Source of the DNA: Ornithinibacillus caprae
GTDB lineage: Bacteria; Bacillota; Bacilli; Bacillales; Amphibacillaceae
Direction: 5' to 3'
DNA length: 64,000 bases
NCBI RefSeq assembly: GCF_009728145.1
Contig: NZ_WOCA01000002.1
Location: 62,001 to 126,000, forward strand
Position numbers and translations under genes: made by a program. The notes under the pieces were generated by a model, which searched no databases, was not told the origin of the DNA, and worked only from the letters and a program-made list of their open reading frames with translations. Positions 25,497-33,274 of the stretch are shown piece by piece (within the stretch, counting starts at the first letter, position 1; each line of letters begins with the position of its first letter).

Positions 25497-26330
25497 ATGA
25501 TGAAAAAGCCAATTACTGAGATAATTAATAGTTACTTTCCAAGTCTGACAAACTCAGAACAAAAGGTGGCAACGTTTGTATTGAATAACTTGGAAAATGT
25601 TATATTTTATTCTGTAACGGACTTAGCAGATGAAGCTGGAGTGGGTGAAACAACCGTCCTTCGCTTTTGCCGAAAAATAGGTCTGAAGGGTTATCAAGAA
25701 TTTAAACTAACGATTGCACAAAATCTATCAGAGGAAAAGAAAGATAAGAATGGTTCAGATTCTGGTAATATCATTCAATCCATTGCAAACAATTCGGTTT
25801 ATGCGATAGAAAATACGGCTTCGATGATTAGCGAAGAGGATCTAAACAAAGCTATAGAGCTTTTACAAGGTGCGAAATCCATACATATTTTTGGCGTAGG
25901 AAGTTCAGGTATAACAGCAGTAGATGCAAAAAGTAGATTATTACGAATCGGCATTCAAGCAAGTGCTATTACAGATTCCCATTTACAAGCAATGTCAGCT
26001 GCAACACTATCAGACCAGGATGTCGTTATCGCACTAAGTATTTCTGGTAGTACAAGAGATACGATCGAATCGGTCAAAATTGCCAAGGATAATGGAGCAA
26101 AAATAATTGCAATTACGTATTATTCTCGTTCTCCAATTACACAGTTTGCTGATGTTGTATTAGTTGGCGGTGCTAAAGAATCTCCACTAGAAGGTGGATC
26201 TTTGACAGCTAAAATATCACAGCTATTTGTCGTTGACCTACTATGCACAGGCATGGCACTAATCCAAAAAGATAGATCCCTTGAGATGAAAAATAAGACA
26301 GCGAAGGCAGTTGTTAGTAAGATTTATTAA
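25497..26330 (+). CDS. RpiR/MurR-family transcriptional regulator
   Basis: A 277-residue regulator. The N-terminal HTH_6 domain (residues 1-77) contains LADEAGVGETTVLRFCRKIGLKGYQEFK. A SIS domain (about 120-250), with IHIFGVGSSG and ALSISGSTRDTI, senses a phosphosugar. ATG 25497 follows AAAGGCGG. RpiR proteins near nan and nag genes respond to ManNAc-6-P or GlcNAc-6-P. Its position suggests that it controls the two operons carrying the shared GGAGA-ATA-TCTCC site. That link is inference. Confidence 0.88.
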   Translation: MMKKPITEIINSYFPSLTNSEQKVATFVLNNLENVIFYSVTDLADEAGVGETTVLRFCRKIGLKGYQEFKLTIAQNLSEEKKDKNGSDSGNIIQSIANNSVYAIENTASMISEEDLNKAIELLQGAKSIHIFGVGSSGITAVDAKSRLLRIGIQASAITDSHLQAMSAATLSDQDVVIALSISGSTRDTIESVKIAKDNGAKIIAITYYSRSPITQFADVVLVGGAKESPLEGGSLTAKISQLFVVDLLCTGMALIQKDRSLEMKNKTAKAVVSKIY

Positions 26331-26376
26331 GGGGGGAGTGTACGTGCGTGGCACGGTAACTTCATATATCCTTAGT

Positions 26377-26412
26377 AAAAAACAATCATTTAATAGATGG
26401 TTGTTTTTTGTT
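26377..26412 (+). terminator. Rho-independent terminator of the regulator gene
   Basis: A 13-bp stem (aaaaaacaatcat with atggttgtttttt, one G-T wobble) is followed by TTGTTATTT. It closes the catabolic locus. Confidence 0.85.
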
Positions 26413-26420
26413 ATTTGGGG

Positions 26421-26543
26421 ACGTTTTGGGGGGGAGTATGGTTTAAGTTTGAGGGGGAGTGGATTAAGTTTGGGAGGGTGTGGCTCAAGTTTTGAGGGGA
26501 GTGGGGATCAACATTCGAGCTGTGTCGCTCAACTCTGCAATGT
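26421..26543 (-). repeat. tandem repeat, same family as 31122-31422 in inverse orientation
   Basis: Five or so units of about 21-25 bp, each a G-rich run followed by (g)tggrttaagtttg or tggctcaagttttg. Read on the minus strand they give AAACTT(A/G)A(T/G)CCAC-type units, matching the array at 31122-31422. The rest of the 26331-26784 gap holds a terminator, a promoter and a cre-like site. I see no gene in it; the ORF here lacks a ribosome site. Confidence 0.65.
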
Positions 26544-26648
26544 CTTCATCTTACTCATCTCTTTTTTAATTTGTTTTGCTTTCATAGGGTAGTTATAAAG
26601 AATATTGAAGTACTAAATTCTTTTTATAAGAAATGGGTTCTATTTATA

Positions 26649-26677
26649 TTGTAAAAATATTCTAAAACTTCTATAAT
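26649..26677 (+). promoter_or_regulatory. promoter of the SGNH esterase gene
   Basis: TTGTAA (26649-26654), a 17-nt spacer and TATAAT (26672-26677) predict a transcript with a leader of about 100 nt. Confidence 0.7.
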
Positions 26678-26742
26678 AGGTATTACGAACTATCTAGATT
26701 TTACTTCACTTTTCTCATGTAAAACACAACGGAGGTGAATTT

Positions 26743-26756
26743 TGTAAGCGTTTACT
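26743..26756 (+). promoter_or_regulatory. cre-like site in the leader of the SGNH esterase gene
   Basis: TGTAAGCGTTTACT matches the cre consensus at 13 of 14 positions (last base differs). It lies about 60 nt downstream of the predicted start of transcription, where CcpA would act as a roadblock. Confidence 0.65.
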
Positions 26757-26784
26757 ATTGATAGAATGATAGAGAGGTGCAGAA

Positions 26785-28635
26785 ATGAATCAAGTAAGAA
26801 GAACATGTAGCTTTTTGGTAGTGATAACGTTATTCCTATCTGTATTTATACCGCAAGTAGCATTTGCGGATGAAGGGGAGAAAAACTTATATTATGTAGC
26901 TTTAGGAGATTCCCTCGCAGCTGGAACTGATTATAACAACCAACTTGGAAATGGGTATCCAGATTACATAACGGAAAGTCTAAATGAATACACCGACTTT
27001 GATGTAAATCTAAACAATATGGGTGTTCCAGGATATCGAACAGACCAAGTGTTAGAGCAAATTAGTGATCCAGAAGTGTTAGCAGAATTGGCTGCAGCGG
27101 ACATTATTACGCTAAGTGCTGGTGCGAATGACGTATTACAGGCGGTCAATATTAAGGAAGTTGATTTCAGTGATCCAGAACAGGTTGCAGAAGTGATTCA
27201 AATTGCTACTGAAAAAATGGAACAAGTAGCTGCAAATATTTCCACTACAATTGCAACGATCAAACAAGTTAATCCAGATGTATTGGTCTATGTAATGGGT
27301 TATTACAATGCTTTGCCTTATATGGATGAAGGTGCCCAAGCATATATTCTCACATTAATTGATGGGTTGAATAGCGGAATCGCTGGTGGAGCACAAGCTA
27401 TGGGTGCTACATTTGTACCGACATTTGATGCATTCGATGGAAAATATGAAGACTACCTACCTAACGAAGAAAATATCCACCCGAATGAAGCTGGATATAG
27501 AGCTCTTTCACAACTGTTCCTACCATTTATTTATCAAGATATTGGTGAAGGTGGATGGATATTTAATGCCGGAGAACCGGAAGTACACCATCTAGGAAGC
27601 TCTTATTATGTAGACACAAATACTCTTAATGTCTATGAAAAAGTAGACTACGAATGGCAGCTGGTAGGAAATTATAATGATGGTTCCGGAAAAGTTGGTG
27701 AACTCGAACTACTGTATGGAAGCGGAATTCCACCAAGGGATGCAGGGGAAGTTGGCCAGCTGTACTTAGATGTTGGCCTTAAATATCTTTATGTAAAAGA
27801 AGAAGCTGGCTGGGCTGGTTTAATAGATTTAAATACGATGGAAGCAATTGATAATCCTAGTTATCCCGATCAGATTTTCATAGATCAAGAAAGTCTAGAT
27901 GCTGTAGAAGAAAATGGAGTATTATCTATTGCATTACGTGGACAAGCTACCACGAGTGAGGTCGTTTTAACTCGTGAACAAATCCAGCTATTGAACGAAA
28001 AAAATGCCATGATTACGATTCATAATGGTGAGGTTGCACTCCAAATACCACCATCTGTACTTAACGACACAAAAGAAGAGGCGGTTATTACAGTCGAAAA
28101 CCTCGGTGGGCACTCTGGAAGTTTAAGTGATGTATATGATTTTACGATAAGTATAGACGGCACTACGATCAGTGAGTTTGAAGAGGGAATTGCAGTAGCA
28201 TTCAAGGTTGACGAAGCGAAAGTTACAAATACTGATTATGTAAAAGTTTTCTACTTCAATGAAGACGCTAGTGAATGGGAATTAATTGGTGGCGAATATG
28301 AAGATGGTGCTGTAGTTGCTATAACAAACCACTTCAGCAAATTCGCTGTGTTTGAGCATGAAAAGGAAGATGAAGAAGATACAAACGATGAGAATGAAGA
28401 AGGAAATAATGATCAAAAAGAAAATGAAAATGGTAATGAAGATCCTAAAGAAAAGGAGGAAAAAGAAGGTTCACCTGGAGCAAAAAACAAGAAGTCGAGC
28501 GGAGATAAAAAGGAGCAAACAGGGAAAAAACTTCCAGACACAGCAACCAATATGTATTCCATCCTTTTAGCAGGAGTTCTATTTACCCTTGCTGGACTTG
28601 CACTATATCTCTTTGCACGTAGAAAAGTAGCATAG
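26785..28635 (+). CDS. cell-wall-anchored SGNH/GDSL esterase
   Basis: A 616-residue exported protein with a signal peptide (1-28, ending AFA). The SGNH domain has GDSLAAG with nucleophile S43, SAGAND (N115) and the IHPNEAGY block with H232; the usual Asp three residues before that His is Glu229. Middle segments are beta-rich, and residues about 525-575 form a Glu/Lys/Asn-rich spacer. The C-terminus has LPDTA, a hydrophobic helix and RRKVA, a sortase-anchoring signal with Ala in place of Gly. It probably removes acyl esters at the cell surface. Confidence 0.88.
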   Translation: MNQVRRTCSFLVVITLFLSVFIPQVAFADEGEKNLYYVALGDSLAAGTDYNNQLGNGYPDYITESLNEYTDFDVNLNNMGVPGYRTDQVLEQISDPEVLAELAAADIITLSAGANDVLQAVNIKEVDFSDPEQVAEVIQIATEKMEQVAANISTTIATIKQVNPDVLVYVMGYYNALPYMDEGAQAYILTLIDGLNSGIAGGAQAMGATFVPTFDAFDGKYEDYLPNEENIHPNEAGYRALSQLFLPFIYQDIGEGGWIFNAGEPEVHHLGSSYYVDTNTLNVYEKVDYEWQLVGNYNDGSGKVGELELLYGSGIPPRDAGEVGQLYLDVGLKYLYVKEEAGWAGLIDLNTMEAIDNPSYPDQIFIDQESLDAVEENGVLSIALRGQATTSEVVLTREQIQLLNEKNAMITIHNGEVALQIPPSVLNDTKEEAVITVENLGGHSGSLSDVYDFTISIDGTTISEFEEGIAVAFKVDEAKVTNTDYVKVFYFNEDASEWELIGGEYEDGAVVAITNHFSKFAVFEHEKEDEEDTNDENEEGNNDQKENENGNEDPKEKEEKEGSPGAKNKKSSGDKKEQTGKKLPDTATNMYSILLAGVLFTLAGLALYLFARRKVA

Positions 28636-28644
28636 TTTGAAGTG

Positions 28645-28685
28645 AGAGTCGCCTCCCTATTGTGAAGGGAAGGTGACTCTTTTTG
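28645..28685 (+). terminator. terminator of the SGNH esterase gene
   Basis: A 14-bp stem (agagtcgcctccct with agggaaggtgactct, imperfect) is followed by TTTTTG. Confidence 0.85.
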
Positions 28686-28701
28686 TGTAGGACGAGTATG
28701 A

Positions 28702-28790
28702 ACGGATGGGACAGTGTTCCCGACCCCATGTCCCAAACGGACGGGACAGTGTTCCCGACCCCATGTCCCATTCCCGACCCCCGTGTCCCA
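28702..28790 (+). repeat. 35-bp tandem repeat between convergent genes
   Basis: Two nearly identical 35-bp copies start at 28702 and 28737 (acgga(t/c)gggacag, then tgttcccgacccc, then atgtccca). A third, partial copy lies at 28771-28790. Each copy contains the self-complementary pairs GGGACA and TGTCCC. The array sits between the two convergent terminators. Confidence 0.75.
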
Positions 28791-28821
28791 CAAAAAAAGA
28801 GAACCTTTCCAGGCTCTCTTT
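28791..28821 (-). terminator. terminator of the LysM-NlpC/P60 gene
   Basis: On the minus strand, aaagagagcc pairs with ggttctcttt around a 6-nt loop, followed by seven T residues. Confidence 0.85.
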
Positions 28822-28827
28822 CTAAAT

Positions 28828-29892
28828 TTAATAGAATCTTTTAAATCCTTCAAAATGCTTTTTCCAATAGGAATTGTTTAAGCTTGTCACTTGTACGCCA
28901 CCTGAGCTAGCGTGGATGAATTCGTTATTGCCAATATAAATACCGACATGTGAGATTCCTGCTTTATACGTTCCCTCGAAAAATACGAGGTCACCAATTT
29001 TAGGAGTGTTTACATAATAGGATCGGCTATAGTAGCCCTCACTGGAATAGCGTTTGATATCCATTCCTGCCTGCTTATAGGCATAATAGATGAATCCACT
29101 ACAATCGAATCCAGAAGGAGTGGTTCCTCCCCATGCATAAGATGCACCTACTTGATTCTTCGCTACTTTTACTAGACTATCCACGTTATAGCTAACATCG
29201 GTTGAAGCTGGTGCCTGATCTTTTGGAGTGCTTGTAGCAGGTGTGCTACTACCGATGTTAAGCTTTTGTCCAATTAAGATAAGGTCGGATTTTAAATTGT
29301 TCCAGTTTTTGATTTGAGCAACGGTTACTTTATGTTCGGAGGCAATTCTAGATAATGAATCACCAGATTTTACGGTGTATACAACAGAAGAGCCGACTTT
29401 TTCTGCAGGCTTTTCGGATGTTTTTTTCTCCGTTGAGCTATTTGATTTTTGTTCTGTTGCTGTAGTCTTACTTACAACTAGCTTATTACCAGGGTAAATA
29501 AGTGTTGAATTTAAATTGTTCCATTTCATCAAGTCAGAAAGCGAAATCTTATACTTGGAAGCAATACCACTTAACGTGTCTCCTGATTTAACCGTGTATG
29601 TAGATGTAGAAGTACTATTACTCGATGATGTGCTGCTGTTTGATGAACTGTTCTTAGAAGTAGTAGATTTTTTCTCTGTTTCTAGGACTTGGTTTGGAAA
29701 GATCACATCACTAGTTAAATTGTTGATAGATTTCAGTTGTGAAACGCTAGTGTCAAACTTCTGAGCGATCACCCACAGTGAATCTCCACTTTGGACCTTG
29801 TAACTCGCTGCCTCAGCTTCTTCTGCCCCAAGAAATGCAGAAGCAATAAATGCTGTAGCAGTTACCGACATAAATATTTTCTTATTGGCCAA
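28828..29892 (-). CDS. LysM-NlpC/P60 D,L-endopeptidase (LytE/LytF/CwlS type)
   Basis: A 354-residue exported cell-wall hydrolase. It has a signal peptide (1-29, AEA-A), three LysM repeats (about 30-72, 98-140, 171-213) separated by Ser/Thr/Lys-rich linkers, and a C-terminal NlpC/P60 domain (about 235-354) with catalytic C264 in FDCSGF, H315 in SHVGIYIG and H327 in FIHAS. The TTG start is preceded by AAAGGAGG. It cleaves the D-Glu-diaminopimelate bond of peptidoglycan peptides and acts in cell separation or growth. Confidence 0.93.
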   Translation of the reverse strand: MANKKIFMSVTATAFIASAFLGAEEAEAASYKVQSGDSLWVIAQKFDTSVSQLKSINNLTSDVIFPNQVLETEKKSTTSKNSSSNSSTSSSNSTSTSTYTVKSGDTLSGIASKYKISLSDLMKWNNLNSTLIYPGNKLVVSKTTATEQKSNSSTEKKTSEKPAEKVGSSVVYTVKSGDSLSRIASEHKVTVAQIKNWNNLKSDLILIGQKLNIGSSTPATSTPKDQAPASTDVSYNVDSLVKVAKNQVGASYAWGGTTPSGFDCSGFIYYAYKQAGMDIKRYSSEGYYSRSYYVNTPKIGDLVFFEGTYKAGISHVGIYIGNNEFIHASSGGVQVTSLNNSYWKKHFEGFKRFY

Positions 29893-30173
29893 TAAAAGTA
29901 CCTCCTTTAAGGGAATCTATTATTTTCTATATTATACTACAACCCTTGTAGAAATTAGTAGATTTTTGGCAGAAATTGGTCAAAAATTAACAATCTATCT
30001 TTTTATGTTTATAAACGGGAAAAACATTTATTATCTAGTTGGTAATTTTCGTTATTTAATTTTTGCATAGGCAAAGCAAAGCTTTATTCATACTTCCACC
30101 CAATAAAATGAATTTTTCCTTATTGGAAGGAATTTTTAATTCGTTGTATCTTTAGAAATAAAGGAGGATTTCC

Positions 30174-31130
30174 ATGAATATTCGAACTCGTCAAGTACCA
30201 TTACCACTGCAAAAATTACAAGCAGTAATTCCACGCTTGCAACCAGGGTTCCAAAATTATGCTGCTTTATGCTATGAGGAGAGAAACAGGTTAAGAGGCT
30301 TTGAAGGGGAGAAGGAGATAGACTATTATTTAAACTTACTAGCCAATCGCTGTACCATCCTTCAAGATGTCTATTTGAAAGTCAATGGAAAATCATTTCA
30401 ATTGGATTCAGTACTTGCAACAAGACGTGCTTGCTACTTAATTGAAAGCAAAAATTACAGTAAAAGAGTTTTGCTTGATACTGTACTAAAACAATGCATT
30501 CTTTCTAATGGAAAAGTAGAAACTGGAGTTAACTATCCTATTACCCAAGCAGAAAACCATAAAATCCAGTTCGAGAATTTTCTGGCGAAGCATAATTTGC
30601 CTGATGTTCCAGTATATTTCTTTGTCGCTTTAAGTGACCCAGGAACGATTATTGAAGTAAAAGGAGATGATCAAGAGATTGTCAATAAAGTCACCCACGG
30701 AGAACAACTACCAAAAATGATATTGGATATTGATAGTAAGCTAGAAGATAGATTCCAGGATTACAAACTAGGTAAAACCATTCTGAGAGAATGTGGAGAA
30801 TTCGACTTTGACATACTTAATAAATATGGTGTTAAAACGACAGATATCATGCCAGGTGTTCAATGCCCTAAATGTGGACATATTGGAATGGCTCGCACCT
30901 ATGCTTACTGGGAATGTCAAAGTTGCAAATGCCGCTCAAAAAATGCCCATGTAAAAGCAGTCAGCGATTATCTGCTACTTATAAATCCTTATATAACAAA
31001 CAAAGAATGCAGGCGTTTTTTACGAATTACCTCCAAAAGCCTAGCAACGAGAATACTTAAAGAGTGCAATTTAATTTATCAAAAACAACATAAAAGATGG
31101 TATCAACATCCTTCACATACTATAACTTGA
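30174..31130 (+). CDS. NERD-domain protein with C-terminal zinc ribbon
   Basis: A 318-residue protein. The NERD (nuclease-related) domain spans about residues 40-150, with EGEKEIDYYL, QLDSVL (D78) and the IESKNY motif (E91, K93), equivalent to the D...ExK site of restriction-like nucleases. A four-cysteine zinc ribbon follows (C231, C234, C248, C251), and the last 65 residues are basic and helical. AAGGAGG precedes the ATG. The role is unproven; such architecture suggests DNA or RNA handling. Confidence 0.85.
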   Translation: MNIRTRQVPLPLQKLQAVIPRLQPGFQNYAALCYEERNRLRGFEGEKEIDYYLNLLANRCTILQDVYLKVNGKSFQLDSVLATRRACYLIESKNYSKRVLLDTVLKQCILSNGKVETGVNYPITQAENHKIQFENFLAKHNLPDVPVYFFVALSDPGTIIEVKGDDQEIVNKVTHGEQLPKMILDIDSKLEDRFQDYKLGKTILRECGEFDFDILNKYGVKTTDIMPGVQCPKCGHIGMARTYAYWECQSCKCRSKNAHVKAVSDYLLLINPYITNKECRRFLRITSKSLATRILKECNLIYQKQHKRWYQHPSHTIT

Positions 31131-31422
31131 GCAACACCCCAAAAAAGTTAATCCACCACACTCCAAAGTTGAGCGACCCTCACCAAAAGTTGATCCACCA
31201 CACCCCAAAGTTGAGCGCCCCCCACCAAAAGTTGATCCACCACACTCCAAAGTTGATCCACCACACCCGAAAGTTGAGCGCCCCCCACCAAAAGTTGATC
31301 CACCATCCCCCAAAGTTGAGCGCCCCCCACCAAAAGTTAATCCATCACACTCCAAAGTTGATCCGCCCCCACCAAAAGTTGATCCACACCCCCCCAAAAG
31401 TTGAGCGCCACCCGCCAAAACA
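31122..31422 (+). repeat. 21-bp tandem repeat array (about 14 units)
   Basis: About fourteen head-to-tail 21-bp units start at the NERD stop codon. Two unit types alternate irregularly: AGTTGATCCACCACAC(C/T)CC and AGTTGAGCGCCCCCCACC, each followed by AA(A). The period is a multiple of three and the units lack stops, so ORFs on both strands are by-products. The rest of the 31131-31554 gap holds the promoter of the next operon. The function is unknown. Confidence 0.85.
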
Positions 31423-31489
31423 ACCTCCCACCCCCTCCTAGTAATTCGACACTATTTTCCAAAAAGTGATACTACATTTGACCTAGTTA

Positions 31490-31498
31490 TGTTATAAT
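31490..31498 (+). promoter_or_regulatory. extended -10 promoter of the exopolysaccharide regulator genes
   Basis: TGTTATAAT is a perfect TGnTATAAT extended -10 element 57 nt before the wzz-type gene. No good -35 is seen at the right distance. Confidence 0.55.
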
Positions 31499-31554
31499 TT
31501 CCTTTGTATTATTAAATAAAATTATAATGGTTTTATATATTTGGGGGTTAAGTA

Positions 31555-32292
31555 ATGGAAGAAACGATTTCCTTGAAGGAAATATTTGAGGTTCTTAAGA
31601 AGCGTGTTGGTCTGATTATTGGTTTGATCATTGGGGCTGCGTTGATTAGTGGTGTGGTTACTTATTTCTTTATTACGCCTACCTATCAATCTAGTTCACA
31701 GTTTATTGTTAACCAGCAGCAACAGGATCCGAATATGCAGTATAGTGTGAATGATGTGCGTTTGAATGTTGAATTGATTAATACTTATAATGAAATTATT
31801 AGAAGCCCTCGTATTCTTGATTTGGTTATTGAGGAGTTGAATTTGTCTTTATCTAGTGGACAGTTGCAAGATAAGATGCAGGTTGCTACTTCAAATAATT
31901 CACAGGTGGTGACCGTAACTGCTACTGATACGGATCCTGAGCTTGCGACGGAGATTGCGAATACGACGGTTCAGGTGTTCCAGGATGAGATTCCTGATTT
32001 AATGAATGTGGATAATGTGCATGTTTTATCGCCTGCTGTGACTCCTGCAAATCCTTCTCCGGTTAATCCGAAGCCGATGCTTAATATTGCGATTGCGATT
32101 GTGCTTGGAGCTATGGTTGGTGTTGGGATTGCTTTCTTATTAGAGTATCTTGATACGACGGTTAAGACGGAAGATGATATTGAGAAGCGTTTGGGTGTAC
32201 CGGTGCTTGGTACGATAAGTCATGTTGATGATTCGGATCTTCGTGTAGAAAGCTTGCATAAAAAAGCTTCTAGAAGACAGAGGGGAGCGTAA
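31555..32292 (+). CDS. polysaccharide chain-length regulator / kinase modulator (Wzz, CpsC/YwqC type)
   Basis: A 245-residue membrane protein with the Wzz layout: membrane helix at about 17-39, an extracytoplasmic alpha-helical region, a PxxP-containing segment (VTPANPSPVNPKP, about 161-173) and a second helix at about 175-195, then a cytosolic tail. In Gram-positive bacteria this subunit activates the separate tyrosine kinase encoded next and sets polymer length. Confidence 0.9.
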   Translation: MEETISLKEIFEVLKKRVGLIIGLIIGAALISGVVTYFFITPTYQSSSQFIVNQQQQDPNMQYSVNDVRLNVELINTYNEIIRSPRILDLVIEELNLSLSSGQLQDKMQVATSNNSQVVTVTATDTDPELATEIANTTVQVFQDEIPDLMNVDNVHVLSPAVTPANPSPVNPKPMLNIAIAIVLGAMVGVGIAFLLEYLDTTVKTEDDIEKRLGVPVLGTISHVDDSDLRVESLHKKASRRQRGA

Positions 32293-32296
32293 TGGT

Positions 32297-32995
32297 ATGG
32301 TACGTAGAAAAAAACAGTCTAAATTAAGTAGTGCTCGTCATTTAATAGCCAAATTAAATCCGAAGTCTCCAATTTCTGAGCAATACCGGACGTTACGTAC
32401 GAACTTGGATTTTTCTTCTGTTGATGAAAAGTTACAAACGATTCTTGTTACGTCAGCTGGGCCGAGCGAGGGGAAATCATCTACGATTTCGAATTTGGCA
32501 GTTGTTTATGCGCAGCAAGGGAAACGAGTCCTCCTTGTTGATGCAGATTTGCGTAAGCCGACCATGCATTATACGTTCCGAATGGATAACTTACGTGGGT
32601 TAAGTAATATTTTAGTAGGTGATACCACTATTGAAGATGCGACCGCTGATGGTGGTGTAGCAGGTTTAGATATCATCGGATGTGGTCCGATTCCTCCTAA
32701 TCCATCTGAACTTCTAGGTTCTAAACGTATGGAAAAATTCATAGCGGATGCGCGCGAGAGATATGATGTGATACTGTTTGATGCACCCCCAGTACTTGCG
32801 GTAACCGATGCGCAAATTCTTGCTAACAACTGTGATGGATCCCTGCTAGTAATCCGTAGTAAAAAGACAGATATCGAAGGTGCGAAGAAATCGATCGAAG
32901 CATTAAAACCTGCTAAAGCGAAGCTGCTTGGTACGGTTCTGAATGATAGGGAGAAAAAAGCAGCGAACTATTATTACTATTATGGTAATAACTAG
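32297..32995 (+). CDS. bacterial tyrosine kinase (CpsD/YwqD type)
   Basis: A 232-residue BY-kinase with Walker A SAGPSEGKSS (K60), Walker A' VDADLR (81-86), Walker B ILFDAPP (159-165) and a C-terminal tyrosine cluster of five Tyr (225-229), the autophosphorylation tail. It works with the preceding membrane modulator and is reversed by CpsB-type phosphatases, two of which are encoded downstream. It controls exopolysaccharide polymerisation and export. Confidence 0.93.
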   Translation: MVRRKKQSKLSSARHLIAKLNPKSPISEQYRTLRTNLDFSSVDEKLQTILVTSAGPSEGKSSTISNLAVVYAQQGKRVLLVDADLRKPTMHYTFRMDNLRGLSNILVGDTTIEDATADGGVAGLDIIGCGPIPPNPSELLGSKRMEKFIADARERYDVILFDAPPVLAVTDAQILANNCDGSLLVIRSKKTDIEGAKKSIEALKPAKAKLLGTVLNDREKKAANYYYYYGNN

Positions 32996-33036
32996 TGATT
33001 AACCACTATGACCATTTGAATATATTCTTTATAAAG

Positions 33037-33071
33037 AACTGTCCAGTTTTATAACTTGGGCAGTTTTTTTC
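33037..33071 (+). terminator. terminator after the tyrosine kinase gene
   Basis: Stem aactgtcc (33037-33044) with gggcagtt (33058-33065), followed by a run of T residues. It separates the kinase pair from the phosphatase genes. Confidence 0.8.
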
Positions 33072-33116
33072 TATTTTCCCTTTAAAACCCTTGATAAACA
33101 CAAAAGTTTAATTATG

Positions 33117-33226
33117 TATACTTTTTCCATTTTATCTGCTATAATGAACAATATAGTTAAAATTAACTAGTACAATTGTAGGTATTTGTCGAACGGTTTT
33201 GTGCTAATATTCTGTTAGTTCGACAA
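33117..33226 (+). promoter_or_regulatory. promoter and inverted repeat upstream of the first CpsB-like gene
   Basis: TGCTATAAT (33137-33145) is an extended -10 element with TATACT at the -35 position (17-nt spacer). In the leader, ttgtcgaac (33186-33194) and gttcgacaa (33218-33226) are perfect 9-bp inverted repeats that could form a hairpin or bind a dimeric regulator. Confidence 0.6.
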
Positions 33227-33274
33227 TGTTACTAGGTTACATATGATAGTGTTACTTGAAAAAGGGGTGGGAAT

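Noticed and set aside
26311-26592. A 93-codon ORF after the RpiR gene
   Set aside because: It begins inside the regulator gene, runs through its terminator and a repeat array, and shows no family features.
31122-31422. CRISPR array in the 21-bp repeats
   Set aside because: Units abut with no unique spacers.
31097-31441. ORFs of about 100 codons on both strands of the 21-bp repeat array
   Set aside because: The repeat period is a multiple of three, so open frames are automatic. There are no starts with ribosome sites, and the composition is pure repeat.
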